Source of the DNA: Heterobilharzia americana | Lineage: Eukaryota > Platyhelminthes > Trematoda > Strigeidida > Schistosomatidae | Direction of reading: 5' to 3' | Assembly (NCBI GenBank): GCA_944470555.2 | Contig: OX104134.1 | Span: forward strand, 52,443,890 to 52,507,889 | Length of the DNA stretch: 64,000 bases | In this document: in pieces, positions 27,101 to 39,190 of the stretch | Layout of the letters: the number at the start of each line of letters is the position of its first letter | Numbering within the stretch: the stretch's first letter is position 1 | Position numbers and translations under genes: made by a program | The notes under the pieces: generated by a model | Told to the model about the DNA's origin: nothing | The model's input: only the letters and a program-made list of their open reading frames with translations | Database searches by the model: none

Positions 27101-28413
27101 ATATAAATAAAATTTCCAATAAATTTTATTCAAGAAATATTTGTTCATTTTGTCGCTGTCAGCAATCAGTAGCTTTTATTAAAACTTCTGATTTATTTTA
27201 AAAAGTGTTAATACAATTTTCAATAAGATTTCAAACATGTGACCAGTCAGAGGAATATGCTTTGTTCCGCAAATACGTGGTATATCTTCATTTATATGTC
27301 GCACTCTGTTGCGTCTATTTAAAACATTATGGTTACTTGAGTTATTAGACAAAAGGTATCCTTTTATTTTTAGGTTCAGTATTTGCTTGGTTGGCTTGGA
27401 TACAAGGATGATAAATTAGAGTACTTCTATACCTTAATTTTTCGGTTCTTTTTATCAGAACATGACTCCCAATTAGCATTACTACTTTAACAACAATGTA
27501 TTTGTGCTATTATATCTAATCTTTTTAGAATTCAGTAATAGGTGATCAGCGTTTTAAAATTTATATACAAACTCAGTCCACTCTCGAAGAAGGTATGACT
27601 AAGCTGTTTGTTTAAGGAGCTTACCGTGAAGACATTCATGTATATCAATACACTATTTCTGGTGAGAATATTTCCTTCTTCTGATGAAGTACAATAAGTA
27701 AGAGTTTTCATTCTGATTTCCAGATACCACTGAACTTTATAGTATATGTGAGAATAGGGTATCAGTGAAGTGAAAATGTAGACTCAAATAAAATGAAGTG
27801 ATTTCCATATCAAGTTTCTAATTTTAAAAAACAGAAGAATGTTCTAAATGAAAACTTTCAAATTCAGTAACCGTTAAAATGGTTGCACAATGCAAAACAC
27901 TTACAGCTGATATCAAACAGGAAAACAAGAAGAGCACCCGTATTTTTAAAATTTTATTCCACTGGTTGTGATACCTGATTTATTATCATGAAATTTTCAG
28001 AATTGTTTAATTAGGATAGTTATACTAGCTTAGTTTTTCAATTCTGGATATAACAGTTGAAAATACGCGAAAAATAGTTTTCTGGTAGGTACTTTATTCA
28101 GCGTACATAAAAACGCATTCTTAAATATCTAAGGTATGCACTGTTCCAATGATGAGAAAGAGAACTATAAAAAGACCACCAAGTTTTTAATTTTAAGCTG
28201 ATGAAAGTAACATTTGTTATAAAACTTTAATGCAAGACGTGGTTTCAGCAAAGAAACATTTTTGTTTTCGACGAAGTCATTTACTACGCTGTACATTCGT
28301 GAATACATGTTACAGTGGGTAGACTGTTCCAGAGTTGTTTCCGGCAGGGAAAAAGTATATTGAATGACGAAAGGAAGTTAATTAATACACATTTGTGTTT
28401 ACAGTGGGGAAAT
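21157..28413. other. Intron sequence, no gene recognised
   Basis: AT-rich DNA with scattered short open frames: 88 codons at 22706-22972 (-), 118 at 25381-25737 with a non-ATG start, and 75 at 25837-26064. None has a recognisable domain, and splice-site context or conservation could not be shown. A slightly more GC-rich patch at about 21361-21440 may be an unrecognised repeat remnant. Confidence 0.45.
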
Positions 28414-28672
28414 AGACAGGGGATTATGAAATTAAATGTAATTACGCAATACAGGATGAATGTATGGCAAAGTAGGATACTGAACTAAGGGTCATGGAGA
28501 TAAAATCACGATTATGTAATACCGGACAAGCCTGTGACAGAGTATGAGAATAAACAGGGTGTTGTGAAAATAAGGTTGTAATTACGTAATGCAGGTTCAG
28601 TCTATGACAGTAGAAAAATGAATAAGGTACGCATGTGTAGTTACCTGATACAAAATGAATCTATGGCCGACA
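28414..28672 (+). repeat. Degenerate tandem repeat, units of about 70 bp
   Basis: Three to four diverged units can be aligned by eye, beginning near 28414, 28487, 28553 and 28625. Shared features in order are an ACAGGG-like start, a TAATTACGTAAT-type core (ATTACGCAAT, ATTATGTAAT, ATTACGTAAT), a CAGG or CGGAC segment, CTATGACAG (or TGTATGGCA, TGTGACAG, CTATGGCCGACAG) and an A-rich AATGAATA end. Unit lengths are about 66-73 bp, with the last shorter. It probably belongs to a larger repeat. The more GC-rich 28655-28840 follows directly. Confidence 0.65.
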
Positions 28673-30600
28673 GGGCTTTATGATGGCCGTGGCAAAGATA
28701 AAGGTTGGACGTACCTTTGTTGCAGGCATAATGCTGGTTTGAACATCTGGATGACTAGTGCTTCAGCCATAGACAGATGCCTTAGTTTTACTCCCTTCGA
28801 GTGGTTTGATCGAATCCCGTGTGCTTTGGAGCTTTAAAGTGTCCTGCAACCGTTTCAAAGTTTTCTACATATTGTTCATAAGTAATGTGTTTACAGTAAC
28901 TGTTTATGTTTAAAAACGAAGAATAATAACCACTGTCATTTTATTTTCATACAGAAAATAAAGTTAGCTCTAATATGACCGCATGATGCATGCTGAAGCA
29001 GCTAATGCATGAAACACTTTCAGAGTTAATGTGTACTAAGAAGTATACGTTTCCTTTTACTTTTTAACTTAGCCTTGGTAGAAATGTTCACAGATAACTC
29101 ACGCGTGTATAAATTTAGAAAGCAAGTTAATAGTGGGAGTGTGTAAAGAGACTATGTTTGTTTTAACCATACCCTCTCATTTCAGTTAAGTATGTCCGTG
29201 TACAGCTCATTACTATTTCCTATCAAGTTTCACTTAACCGTATGTGAATATGACCTTTCAGCAAGTTTAAAGCAAATGAATATGCATTCTGTTTCCAAGG
29301 AAAATAGTGAATTTACATATGAACGTTAGGCCTGGAGGGTAAAGAATTTCGTGGATAACTCAAGGGAATAAAACAAATCACCCTGTAAAGATTTTCATAA
29401 ATTTCACAGAAGTGATGATTCTGTTTAGAGTATGCTACAGGTAGCAGTGTTTCCTCGATATGGAATAGTTATGTATGTTGTCTTCTTAAAAACTGTCAAT
29501 ATTTAGGTTTGATAATTTGATTCTTCGTAAGAAACTTGTCGTCATGTTCATTTTACGTGTGACATTTTTTAATTTCTATCAGATGATCTTCGAATATGTC
29601 TTAGAACTCGCTCCATCCTTCTTATCAGGTAGATATTTCCGATCCTACTTCCTATGATGAGACAACTAACACAACTTGGTGTGTTGGCTACTATTTGTGG
29701 AATCAACATAGACTAGTTTGCTTATGTTTTCTTATTTGTTTATAGCTGGTTAATTTGCGTAAATAAGAATTTTTGTTTTGGCTTTCACTCTTGTGTATAA
29801 AATACTAGTTATGAGGCTTCTTTGAAACTTAGTACCACGTCTACCATGTTAGTAAATTTTTGATAACAAGTATATCATTCACTTAACGACAACATACATC
29901 TACTTGCTGGTTACTCTTGTTTATTTACTTTATCTTTTTAAAGCAATTTTTTGTTTATTTATTTACTATGGAGCATAACGACCCTATCTCAACCCTAAAA
30001 ATAAAGTGCCGCATAGATAATGCAAAAACGTCAGCATAAATCGACATAATAATGATGGTAATTTTCTAGCAGTAGAATCAAAGACACATATTTCCGCTTA
30101 CTTTTGAATCATTAGCTGACCGCGCTTGTGGAGCAGTTATGTTTTAATATAATAGTAATTGCTCGTTGTACATTTGTTAAGACTTGACTCAATGGCTACT
30201 ACCGACAAGTAAGCTCCAGTGAGATCATATGAATATAGCAACTGATTTCATTCAGGTGATTTTGATGAGTGAAAATTAAATAATTATGAGGTGGACTGTT
30301 TCTTTGTCCGTCGTAAAACTTTTGGTCAAAATCTCCTTCACTAACATTGGATTGATACCTTTCCAGTAGTATGCTCAGCGCTGAATTTCTTTAAGCGTCA
30401 TAATTTGAGGAAGACTACTTATTGGTTTATGATATCAAACCTTGACTCCAGATCCTGGAGACCTCGTTGACAGTGAAGTTTTTTCTTCTGCTATATATTT
30501 AAACAATGCTGGATACAATATTTGGTGCAGATAAGTTGTAAACAAAAAATGCCTGGCACTTATTGTTATAAATTTTGAGGTTAATGGGGATTTTTTGTCC
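28673..30600. other. Intron sequence, no gene recognised
   Basis: 28673-28840 is noticeably more GC-rich than its surroundings and may be part of a repeat adjoining the tandem array. The 60-codon open frame there shows no known domain. The rest is AT-rich and featureless to the eye. Confidence 0.4.
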
Positions 30601-30760
30601 AAAGTAGCATTCACTACGGACTGACATCAGTTGGCGAACTATTAAAAACCTGTGAGCACGGATCGTGGAAGCGTAATGCTAAGAAATCGTACACTGGGAC
30701 GAAATGGCTTTTTAGGTTTTCAATTGTTTATCAGCTGATATCAGTCAATAATGAATACTA
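30601..30760 (+). repeat. SINE remnant with hammerhead-like core
   Basis: GGATCGTGGAAGCG (from 30660) is followed by GCTAAGAAATCGTACACTGGGACGAAATGGC across 30679-30709, given here only as a position guide. It fits the schistosome SINE hammerhead layout: a degenerate CTGANGA core, a short stem, then GACGAAA. The 3' part (TATCAGTCAATAATGAATAC near 30739) resembles the SINE tail. The 5' portion (GACTGACATCAGTTGGCGAA, near 30620) matches, on the same strand, the sequence beside the minus-strand SINE at 39020-39060, so this locus is a mosaic. The first catalytic core is mutated, so self-cleavage is doubtful. Confidence 0.6.
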
Positions 30761-30974
30761 TGTTAAACATAAAATCGCCATTAACCTATAAATTCCTTAC
30801 TGTAAAGCGCTCATTAGTGACATGTTTTGAGATTCAAATCTCGAAGTTCTAATGAGAAACCGTGACTTGTGGGGTCATTTAGTCGGAAGTGAAGTGGATG
30901 CTTACTGAAAACTTTGGCTGATAGTTGCGCTATATCGCGAATTGACAGGAGTTGGAAACTGTGGACCATTGAAC

Positions 30975-31130
30975 TGCTATCCTATTGCCTAGATGTCTAA
31001 CGCGTTCGTCGTAAATCCTGAATGTCCTGGCTTGGATCCTCAGATGGTCTATGGGTAGGTATTTCTGAGGAGTCCCGTACTTAAACTAAGCGGCTATCAG
31101 TCCGTAATGAATGCTAAATTAAACTTATTG
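30975..31130 (+). repeat. tRNA-related SINE with partial hammerhead
   Basis: A tRNA-like head (CTAACGCGTTCG near 30998, and B-box-like CTTGGATCCTC near 31031) is followed by an intact-looking CTGAGGAGTCCC (31064-31075), the 5' half of a hammerhead core. The matching GACGAAA half is missing, since the sequence reads TACTTAAACTAAGCGGC. The terminal TCAGTCCGTAATGAATGC resembles the tail of the remnant at 30.7 kb and is inverted relative to 30605-30625. Confidence 0.6.
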
Positions 31131-34100
31131 TTTTTTCCCTGAACTCCTTCCTCCAAACAATTTTATGGGTAAGAGGTGGGATTTTGGTAATCCTTGACTG
31201 ACAGTACACCTTACCAGTGGAATAGTTAGAGCTACAGTGATCGGTTTTCCTTTATTATGTTTAATGGGGTTAAAGTGATGTTGTTCCTCGGTATTCTCTT
31301 ATGAACTTAACTGAACTCACTTAGCATCCTTTTATCAGCTACTAATATTTTTGCATAATTTCGAAGTAATAATTTTTGTTTAGACCCAATTTATTTTATC
31401 AGGATACATCATATGTTCTCCCATAGTATCGTTTGAATAAAAGTAGATGAAGAATGACGAGTCAACTGTTTATTGATATACTTCTGAAATTTGTTTTCCT
31501 GAGATGACCTGACCTTAAAACAAATAAATAAATATATATATGTATAAAATGTACAATAACAACTTCATTTTATGCTTCTAGCAAATTTAATGTTTTTTAT
31601 CATAATAGAAAATAGCAAACAGAGGAATTGATAGACGATAGGGAAACAAGATTTGTTGTTCCTAAAGAAAATATGATCAACATTATTACCTTAATTGTAG
31701 TGTATATGATATGAAGAAAAGTATATGTAGGAGGATAACGGTCAAAGGAGCTTCAGAGCATCGTCAGCTAATCTTTCATTGAATCTATTGATTTATTAGC
31801 AAAGGAACTGAAATTCTGCCATAATCAAAATACTATTTGTTATACCTTTCAGTCACTGAATAAAGTTGACTATACAGTTTCATTGTAAGGAGAAGAAAAA
31901 CAGTGTACGGGAATCACCTTCAGTTTCAACCTTACAAATTGAATGAGGTTAAAAAGTAATATCATTCAATTCAAATGGCGATGACTAGTTTCGATAGTCG
32001 TAGAGCAATTATACCATTGTGCATTCACAAAATAACTGTTAGGTGAAGATTTATAGAAAAACAACATTAAATCATGGGTGATGGTTGCTTACTTTGCCTT
32101 TACAGAGCTACTAAGGTGAACCAAATTCCAAGAATTGTCATTTACAAACTACTTTGATCGGTTTGATTTATTACCCAACGAAATTGTTTCTAAACTTTCT
32201 GCTTAGACCGAATAAATGACCAAACTGTATTCAGCTTCCAAGTATAGCTGAGCATGATGCTGCAGAACTCCTATTCTTATTTGAATATTTGTCACAAAAA
32301 GAGGAAACTGGCATTTGATCTCTACCAAGTTGTAGTCATAACAACAAAACAGGTTTCGTGTAGTTTTTTCATTATTTTCTAAGCCCTTTCCCACGGTTCA
32401 AATCTCAGTGCACTCATTACATTTACTGATAACCTCCAATCGAAGTTACTGTTACTCTTTGTTAAGGTATGTCAACAGTTACGAAACTTAGGTCAAATAA
32501 TTATTCCTATTGATTGCTTCCAACCAATTAACAGAAAGTTCACTCATAAATAAAACGTGAGTGTTTGGGTAAATTTGGTGGACCGTCTGAAAAAAGGAAG
32601 TAAGTTATATATATATAAGCAAAACTATTGAAAGACAAAATGTAGGTGTGTATATATTAGTAAGCAACAAAATTCCTTTTCCGTTCATTTTGGCGGCAGT
32701 GCAATTAGTAATAACGTTTTAGATTCATTATTGGCCCCGATATTTTTCCGATGGACTGTTATAAGTGGTAAATATTATCCACAGCAATTGCCATTTTACT
32801 TACGGAAAATTATTGTTGCTCAAAAAATGCTGTGAAATTTATCTAGGAATAATTTCAAAGATGGACTGGACAGAACAGACACTAGTCACAGGAAAAATTT
32901 ACAGGAGAACTTTGATTCTGTTTATTGAGTTAACAAATAGAATTCAGATATCTCACCTATGGATTAAGTTCACGCTAGTTTCATATGCCTTCACTAGTAT
33001 TGGCATTACTAAAACAGCGTTCGAACCTTCTAGGTTCAAAGGCTGCACATTTTCTTGGAGATAAGGTGGGATAGGTTTTACTATGCATTTTATGATGTCA
33101 TTAGAATTCATGTACCTAGATTACAAGCCAACGTTATCTGAATGGAATGTAAATTCAGTGACTGAAAAACATCAGACCATTCAGTCAGTCACTCTATAGT
33201 CGCAGAAAAAGTCATATATGAAAGTGAATTCTCGGGACCGGTAGGACAAAACCTATGGTGTATATTTTCTTTATCCTAAAAAGCTGTTTCAAAAAGACTT
33301 GTTAAAATATTTGTTCCACTATATTCTGCAGAAGTCAAATCAGCTTTTTTTTGATACCGTGACATATCCTAAATTCACTTAAAGTCTATAAAGAAATTAA
33401 TATTAACTAATTGTTATTCATAATTAATACTGTGCATTAGAAAAAGGTTTAGAAGTTAAAAACCGATTAGAACCAGCCAAAAATACTGGGCTGATGAGAT
33501 TTGTAGCTTTATGCATATTGTTACTGAACAGAATAGTCTAAAGTAATCACCTTTTTTCTGGTTGTTAGTTATCCGCCTCTCATAAAAGGTGTGTAGATTA
33601 TGGGAAATATTTATAACAGTTCCTAGCTGAACCTTAAGTTTTCATGAAACTGTATGCATCATTAACGTCGATGGAATCAACACTTTCTTTCTTGTACACT
33701 TGGAAAATATAACTCATCATGTGGCAGCGATAAAACCTGCCTTCCATTAATATCATCAGCTTATGCTTTGTAACCTATGCCATCACTATCATTCGAATAA
33801 TCCAATACAAAAGCCAGCATAATGCGGATATAAATTACTCATTGTAGTTTACTAACTAGTATGATTCGGAAAGATATTCTGAAACAGAAAAACTGTACTT
33901 AAAAAACTGTTGCTTCTAAAAAGAATACTGAGACTGCTGATAAACCTTAAAATCAGTTACCTTGTACCGAAGAGCTTAGAAAATCGCATAACTAACCTAC
34001 CAAATACTTTACTGGAATATCCTTTCAAAATGACGATAAAATGAGTTTCATAGAATTTTAAAGACCATTGTCTTTAGGGAAAATATAAAAGGATTATTTT

Positions 34101-34800
34101 GTGTTCTTAACTATTTTTTGGGGATAGACTCTTTAGCTGTTTAGCCAAATTCACGTCTTCCGAGATTCGGACAGCTGGTGAAAAGAAAGAGAAAATTCCT
34201 GTTCACACGTCTAGAAATAATTATATGTATACATAGTTTAGTAGAAAAATGTATGCAATGACCATGGTCACTAACATCAGTAAACAGTTGTTCAGAGTTT
34301 TGGTTTTTAAAAGGAAGTGATTTGTAGAGTCAAGTAGAACGAAATGATAACAACTTTCAAATTGGTTTTTCCTTATGCTAAAAATATCCAAATTCAGCAT
34401 AGAACAGAAGTGTGAAGCTAGATGAATGAAACAAACATTTAGTGAGTGGAATCAAGGCAGCTTACTTCAAGACTTACTTAAATCTACACACAAATTGAGA
34501 TCGGTTTAGCTGCCGTAAAAATAGGATTAAGCTTTGCTAATTCTCAAACAGGTTGAAGGAGAACAAAGCAAATGTCTGAAAGTGGAAAAAACCAGTCAAA
34601 ATAACTTGCACAAAGCTATACGTACCGTTTAAGGAGATTACGACTGTCATTTTACAAATACTCACTTCTCCTAGTTTTGAACAGTGCTCAAACTACGCCC
34701 CTAGTCACACAACGGCTAATCAATGTTTGGATTGTTAGAGCTGAGTTGACTTGAACATGGACTAACACTCTATCGTGAACCGACAAAATTTGGATTCCGA
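31131..34800. other. Intron sequence, no gene recognised
   Basis: AT-rich DNA. The longest open frame is 99 codons at 32765-33064 (+), with no recognisable domain. No repeat family was recognised. Confidence 0.45.
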
Positions 34801-34985
34801 CCCAGTGGCTCAGTAATAACGTGCTGGTCACGGAGCCTGAAGGCCCTGGGTTCGATCCTCGGTGGAGTCGTGGATATACACTGCTAATGGGTCCCATACT
34901 AGGAAAAAATAGGTGTTCAGTGCTCCCAAGTTTCAGTGTCTCACCAGCTGATGATGAATATCAACATGAGATCATTTATTTGTTA
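34801..34985 (+). repeat. tRNA-derived SINE with degenerate hammerhead
   Basis: The head CCCAGTGGCTCAGTAATAAC (34801) and the B-box-like GGGTTCGATCCTC (34848-34860) show tRNA ancestry and RNA polymerase III promoter elements. After GTCGTGGATATACA, the segment CTGCTAATGGGTCCCATA..TAGGA..AAAA (about 34881-34909) keeps the spacing of a hammerhead core, but GACGAAA is reduced to GAAAAAA. It ends in a CAGTGCTCCCAAGTTTCAG-type SINE body. Schistosome SINEs of this architecture are known, and this copy looks inactive as a ribozyme. Confidence 0.75.
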
Positions 34986-37900
34986 GATTTAGCCCAGAAA
35001 GATACTACTGAGATAGATTTGATGCGTTTGTCATTATCGATACTTTACGTGACAAAACTGAAGAATTATCTGTTGTGTGTGTGCATTTTTCTTATTTATC
35101 TAGCAGTCAGTAAGTCAAACGCCTGTTTAATAACACGTTAATATTCAAAGTTTTTGGCTTCGTCTCTTTTTTAAGTCACAATTGCTACCTGCATGTAGTC
35201 ACCAGAAAAACACTCAGGACTCAGTAACCTGACTCTTTGGTTACTGATGTTCCACTTATGTTTCATGTAGTCGTCTGTGACGGGGTTTATGGTTTATTTT
35301 AAAGTTTTGCTATTGGATACATGATTATTTAGGTCCACGGATTTTTTAATCATTTTCCTATACTTCGTTATTTCCTAATTATTCTGGAGAATAGCACTCC
35401 AGTAAACCTTGATTTAGCATACCTGGGATGCATCTGAAGTGATTGTCTTTTTGTAAAAAGACAACAGTGATGTTTCAAAAAGTGAAACAGTGACGGCGAT
35501 TTATCTGACATATAGTCTCATTACGTAACATAACCAGCCACTTATATCTCTTTCATTCCTTAATTCTATCACAGCAGGTATATCAATTAGAGCAAACTAA
35601 CATTTATTCATTTTTTTTTTAACAAATCACACTAGGTGTTCACGAAAACAAAAATCAAGTTACCATCAAGATATATGGAGTATTGCTACAAAACTGTATG
35701 TGTCTGACAGAAAATGTTCTTCTGAACTGAATACAGCATAAAATAATGATTATTTGAAACCGTTGGAAATAATGAAAAAAGACAACAAGAATTGTTGATG
35801 AGACTGCACGGCACAAGGAAGAGTCAATAAATACTGGAGAAATGAACTAAAAACTTAAAAAATATACCCAATGTTTACCTAATTTAAGGACTTTGAAGAC
35901 AGGAACAATTATCATCACTTGTCACGAAAGCATCATTCAGCAGTATACGATTGACACTGGATAACAGTATAATTCACTTTGAAATCAGGCAGTAGAATAA
36001 CAGTATGAATTGGATTATTAATAATGTTCTTAAAATCTACGCAAAAATCATGAGACATAAAATTGTTTTTGAGGCACAAAGTTTCTACTAGAACTCAAGT
36101 GCCAGTGTGTAAGGTGCATAAATCCTCATACTAATGTTGAATTTTGTTCTTAATTTTTGTAACTTTTACCACAACTCACGTTCATTTTTTGTACACACTG
36201 CATTAAAGTCGGTTTATGTGTGATACAGCATTTGGTTTGCCAAATGGAAAAATATGTTCTGACAATGTTTCCATAATCAATAGTGATTTTCGGCGGAAAT
36301 GGATGGCAACATACCCTTACACCAAATAATTCTATGGACTTCATTTTCAAGTATTGCGCTTACTTTTTTCAAATATAGTAAAAACTTTGGGCCCCAAATA
36401 TAGCTGAAATTTGTTGCAGTGAAATACTTTTAGCTACAGGAGAAGGTGCTCATAGTACGTTATGGATAAGACAACGAGAAATTTACATAGAAAAGCAGTA
36501 AGTTGATGTTTACAGTCAAAATAAAACATATCTATCAAGGTGCACTTGTTAGGAAAAAACTTTAAACAATAATAAATGTATCAGTAGTAACACTCACTAG
36601 CCAGATAATTTGTTGATCCTTTTATGCGATATTTCATCAGTTAAACTGCTTAATAGAATTATTTTCAGTGGAGTAGAACATAAAAGGTTGAAAAATGCCA
36701 TTTTGTTAGTGTTATTTCATTCGTAAAGCTTCATTGCCTCAGTTACTACTACTTATTAGTTGATTTTATTTTAGTAACGGTAAAATAGATTAAGTGTCCA
36801 CTGATATTCTCGCTTGGTTTGTGATTGATCACCTGTGGAAGATGCAAAAACAACTGAGTTTTCATTTCACAGACATTCATGTGATTTAATTTGTAGCGAG
36901 AAATAGTTCAGTAAACAGTTTTAAGATCAAAGTGCTCGGTTATTTGCTACAGGGAGCAATAAATGAAAGATTTTGTTGGCTAGAGTCTTCTTGTTAACAC
37001 TAAATCTTTTCCTGCTTACAGAATATCAGTTAACTTTAGCTGAAACCATATCTTTATATTAGTCCAGGTTACAAATAGCATTACCCAGTTCTGGGTTTGA
37101 AAATCTCTCAAATAGGGAAGATAAGAAATAGTAATGGTATAGCATTTTGTATTAGGAGAAAAGTTGTAAGCAGGAAAAGGCTCAGTATTTTCAGATCAGT
37201 AACCAACAGATATTCTCAACTGATTTTCCCTCCTTGCTTTCAGTTACAAGGGCATGAATCTCTTTTGCTTTCTTCAATATTTTCTTTTCAATCAAGGCGG
37301 GAAATGTTAAAAGTCGTCGTATAAAAATTAGATTGGAACTTTTTATCATATACGTGTTAGAATCAGTTTTTTTTTACTTCCCTGTTGCTATAGGAGAAGT
37401 AAAAGATTTCCGATAAATCGCAGAGACCTCAAGCCTTCCCATCATAACTGCTTGGTGCGGGTTCACTGAGTAAATATTCTATTTTTATTCTCTGCATCAC
37501 ACAGCTCTTTTATTGACTTATGACCTTTCACAGTTTGATAGTGTCATTAATAATGGTTACATATTTGGTTACCATTTTCTAATAAATCAAATCCATGTGC
37601 TGTGATATAATAAACCACAGTTGACTCAATTGACCTAGGTATTTTAAATGACAACTGCTGAAGTGGTTTTAGCAGGCTAAATAAAACTTCACTGGGTGTG
37701 ACCGAAGCTGTACACTGGAAAGATTTATCTCAAAATCAACTTTTCTACAGCTCTTACTAAAACGCACCATCGTTTACTGTTTTTTTGCACCACTCAGAGG
37801 TTTGTGACCCTATTATTTGTCAGAACTATTTATGTTACTTGTTTTCGCGTTTATTAAGATAGATAATGACTCATGGAACAGCTGCGAGACTGATGTAACT

Positions 37901-38440
37901 ATTTTGCGATGACGGATGAAATTATGGGTCTTCAAAAGATGATCATCTATATTAGGATGGGAATTACACCGTTGAGTTCCTCCAGGAATAATAAAAGCCC
38001 GGGACAAAAGAGAAGTAAAGGGTATAAAGGGTTAAACGTCGCTTAGATATTTAGTAACGGCTAGCTCATATATAAAAATCTGGTGCACTCAGAAATCTAA
38101 AAGACGAAAACTCGATTAAAAATCAATGAAAACATCGTGTAGCGTAAAAAGCTGGCTAAAACAAACTATCCTCTGCTGTACTGAACAAAGTCTTACTAAA
38201 ATTATACCAGACTTCGATGAATATGGAACTTATATTTATCTTGGTGACTAGTAGCAGAATCCAAGACTCACGTTTAGTCCTCTTTGGGGATCTTCAACCG
38301 GATGTACCCGTACCTATACATCTGGCTGAAAAGTGGGATCGAGACATCCGCATAGGAGCCTATCTGTCACCATAGGTCCAGCAATTTGACTCAGTGTAGC
38401 AAACAGAAATTACAAGTAATAAAGCAAAAATTGATACCCA
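34986..38440. other. Intron sequence, no gene recognised
   Basis: AT-rich DNA with open frames below 80 codons. A patch near 38273-38390 (GTCCTCTTTGGGGATCTTCA and following, minus-strand tRNA-like in style) may be another old SINE, but it is too diverged to call. Confidence 0.4.
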
Positions 38441-38600
38441 TACCCAGTGGCCTGGTGGATAACGCTCTGGCGTTTGGAGTGGTGAGTACTGGATTCAAGC
38501 CTCAGTGGGAACAACATCACTCCCTGGGGTGCAGGTACCTTCAGCTGACGCGCCTCACATAGTATGAAACGGCATTCTGAATTTTCCTGTTAGTTACTGG
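38441..38600 (+). repeat. tRNA-derived SINE with hammerhead-like segment
   Basis: TACCCAGTGGCCTGGTGGAT (38441) and AACGCTCTGGCGTTTGGAGT form an A-box-bearing tRNA-like head, followed by the B-box-like GGATTCAAGCCTC (38491-38503). Downstream, CTGACGCGCCTCACATAGTA (from 38544) leads into TGAAACGG. The order CTGANG, stem, GAAAC is hammerhead-like, but the A9 position is C. The end of the element is not sharply defined. Confidence 0.7.
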
Positions 38601-39009
38601 GATCAATGAAATATCATGAACATCTGGTAGGGTCGGGGAATCCACATAAATGCCCATCTGCCAAAAGAGATCGAGTAGTTCATCCCTGTACAGCAACATA
38701 AAATCGCAAGTATCAAAAAAAAAGATTTTATTTTCTTATGAGGTAACTATACCTCTTAGTTGTAAAAAACGCCTAAATATTCCGATTGCTTCTTCTCCAG
38801 TTGAACTTATGCTTCTACTGTTCATTAAGACTGCATTTTGTTGATTAAATATTGTATACAGCTTTAAAAATCACCATTGCAGATTCATAAAATTGCAAAC
38901 ATGATGTACCATTTATAACTATTTATCGAATTGCTAATTTTTCTTTGCTAATAAGTTTGTTGACATATGTTTGGTTTGGAGATTGATGGGCATTTATTAA
39001 TTTCTACTT

Positions 39010-39190
39010 GGTATTGATCACAGACTAACATCAGTTGTAGAACTTTTGAAAACTGGTAGCACTGAACAGTCGTTTCGTCTCAGCTTGGAACTCCTCGCCA
39101 ATGTGCATTCATGGCCCACCAGGGTTCCAGTCCAGGACCTACAGGTTCCGTGGTGTGCACGCTACCATTGAGCTACGGGGTGGAATGCGA
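39010..39190 (-). repeat. tRNA-derived SINE with hammerhead-like core, minus strand
   Basis: On the minus strand the head reads CCCCGTAGCTCAATGGTAGC (39183 downward), with a perfect A-box-like TAGCTCAATGG, then GTCCTGGACTGGAACCC, a mutated B box. Further along come GGCGAGGAGTTCCAAGCTGA and GACGAAACG (about 39098 down to 39068), the hammerhead layout with an intact GACGAAAC half and a mutated first core (GGCGAGGAG where CTGANGAG is expected). The plus-strand neighbour GACTAACATCAGTTGTAGAA (39023) is shared with the SINE locus at 30.6 kb. Confidence 0.72.
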
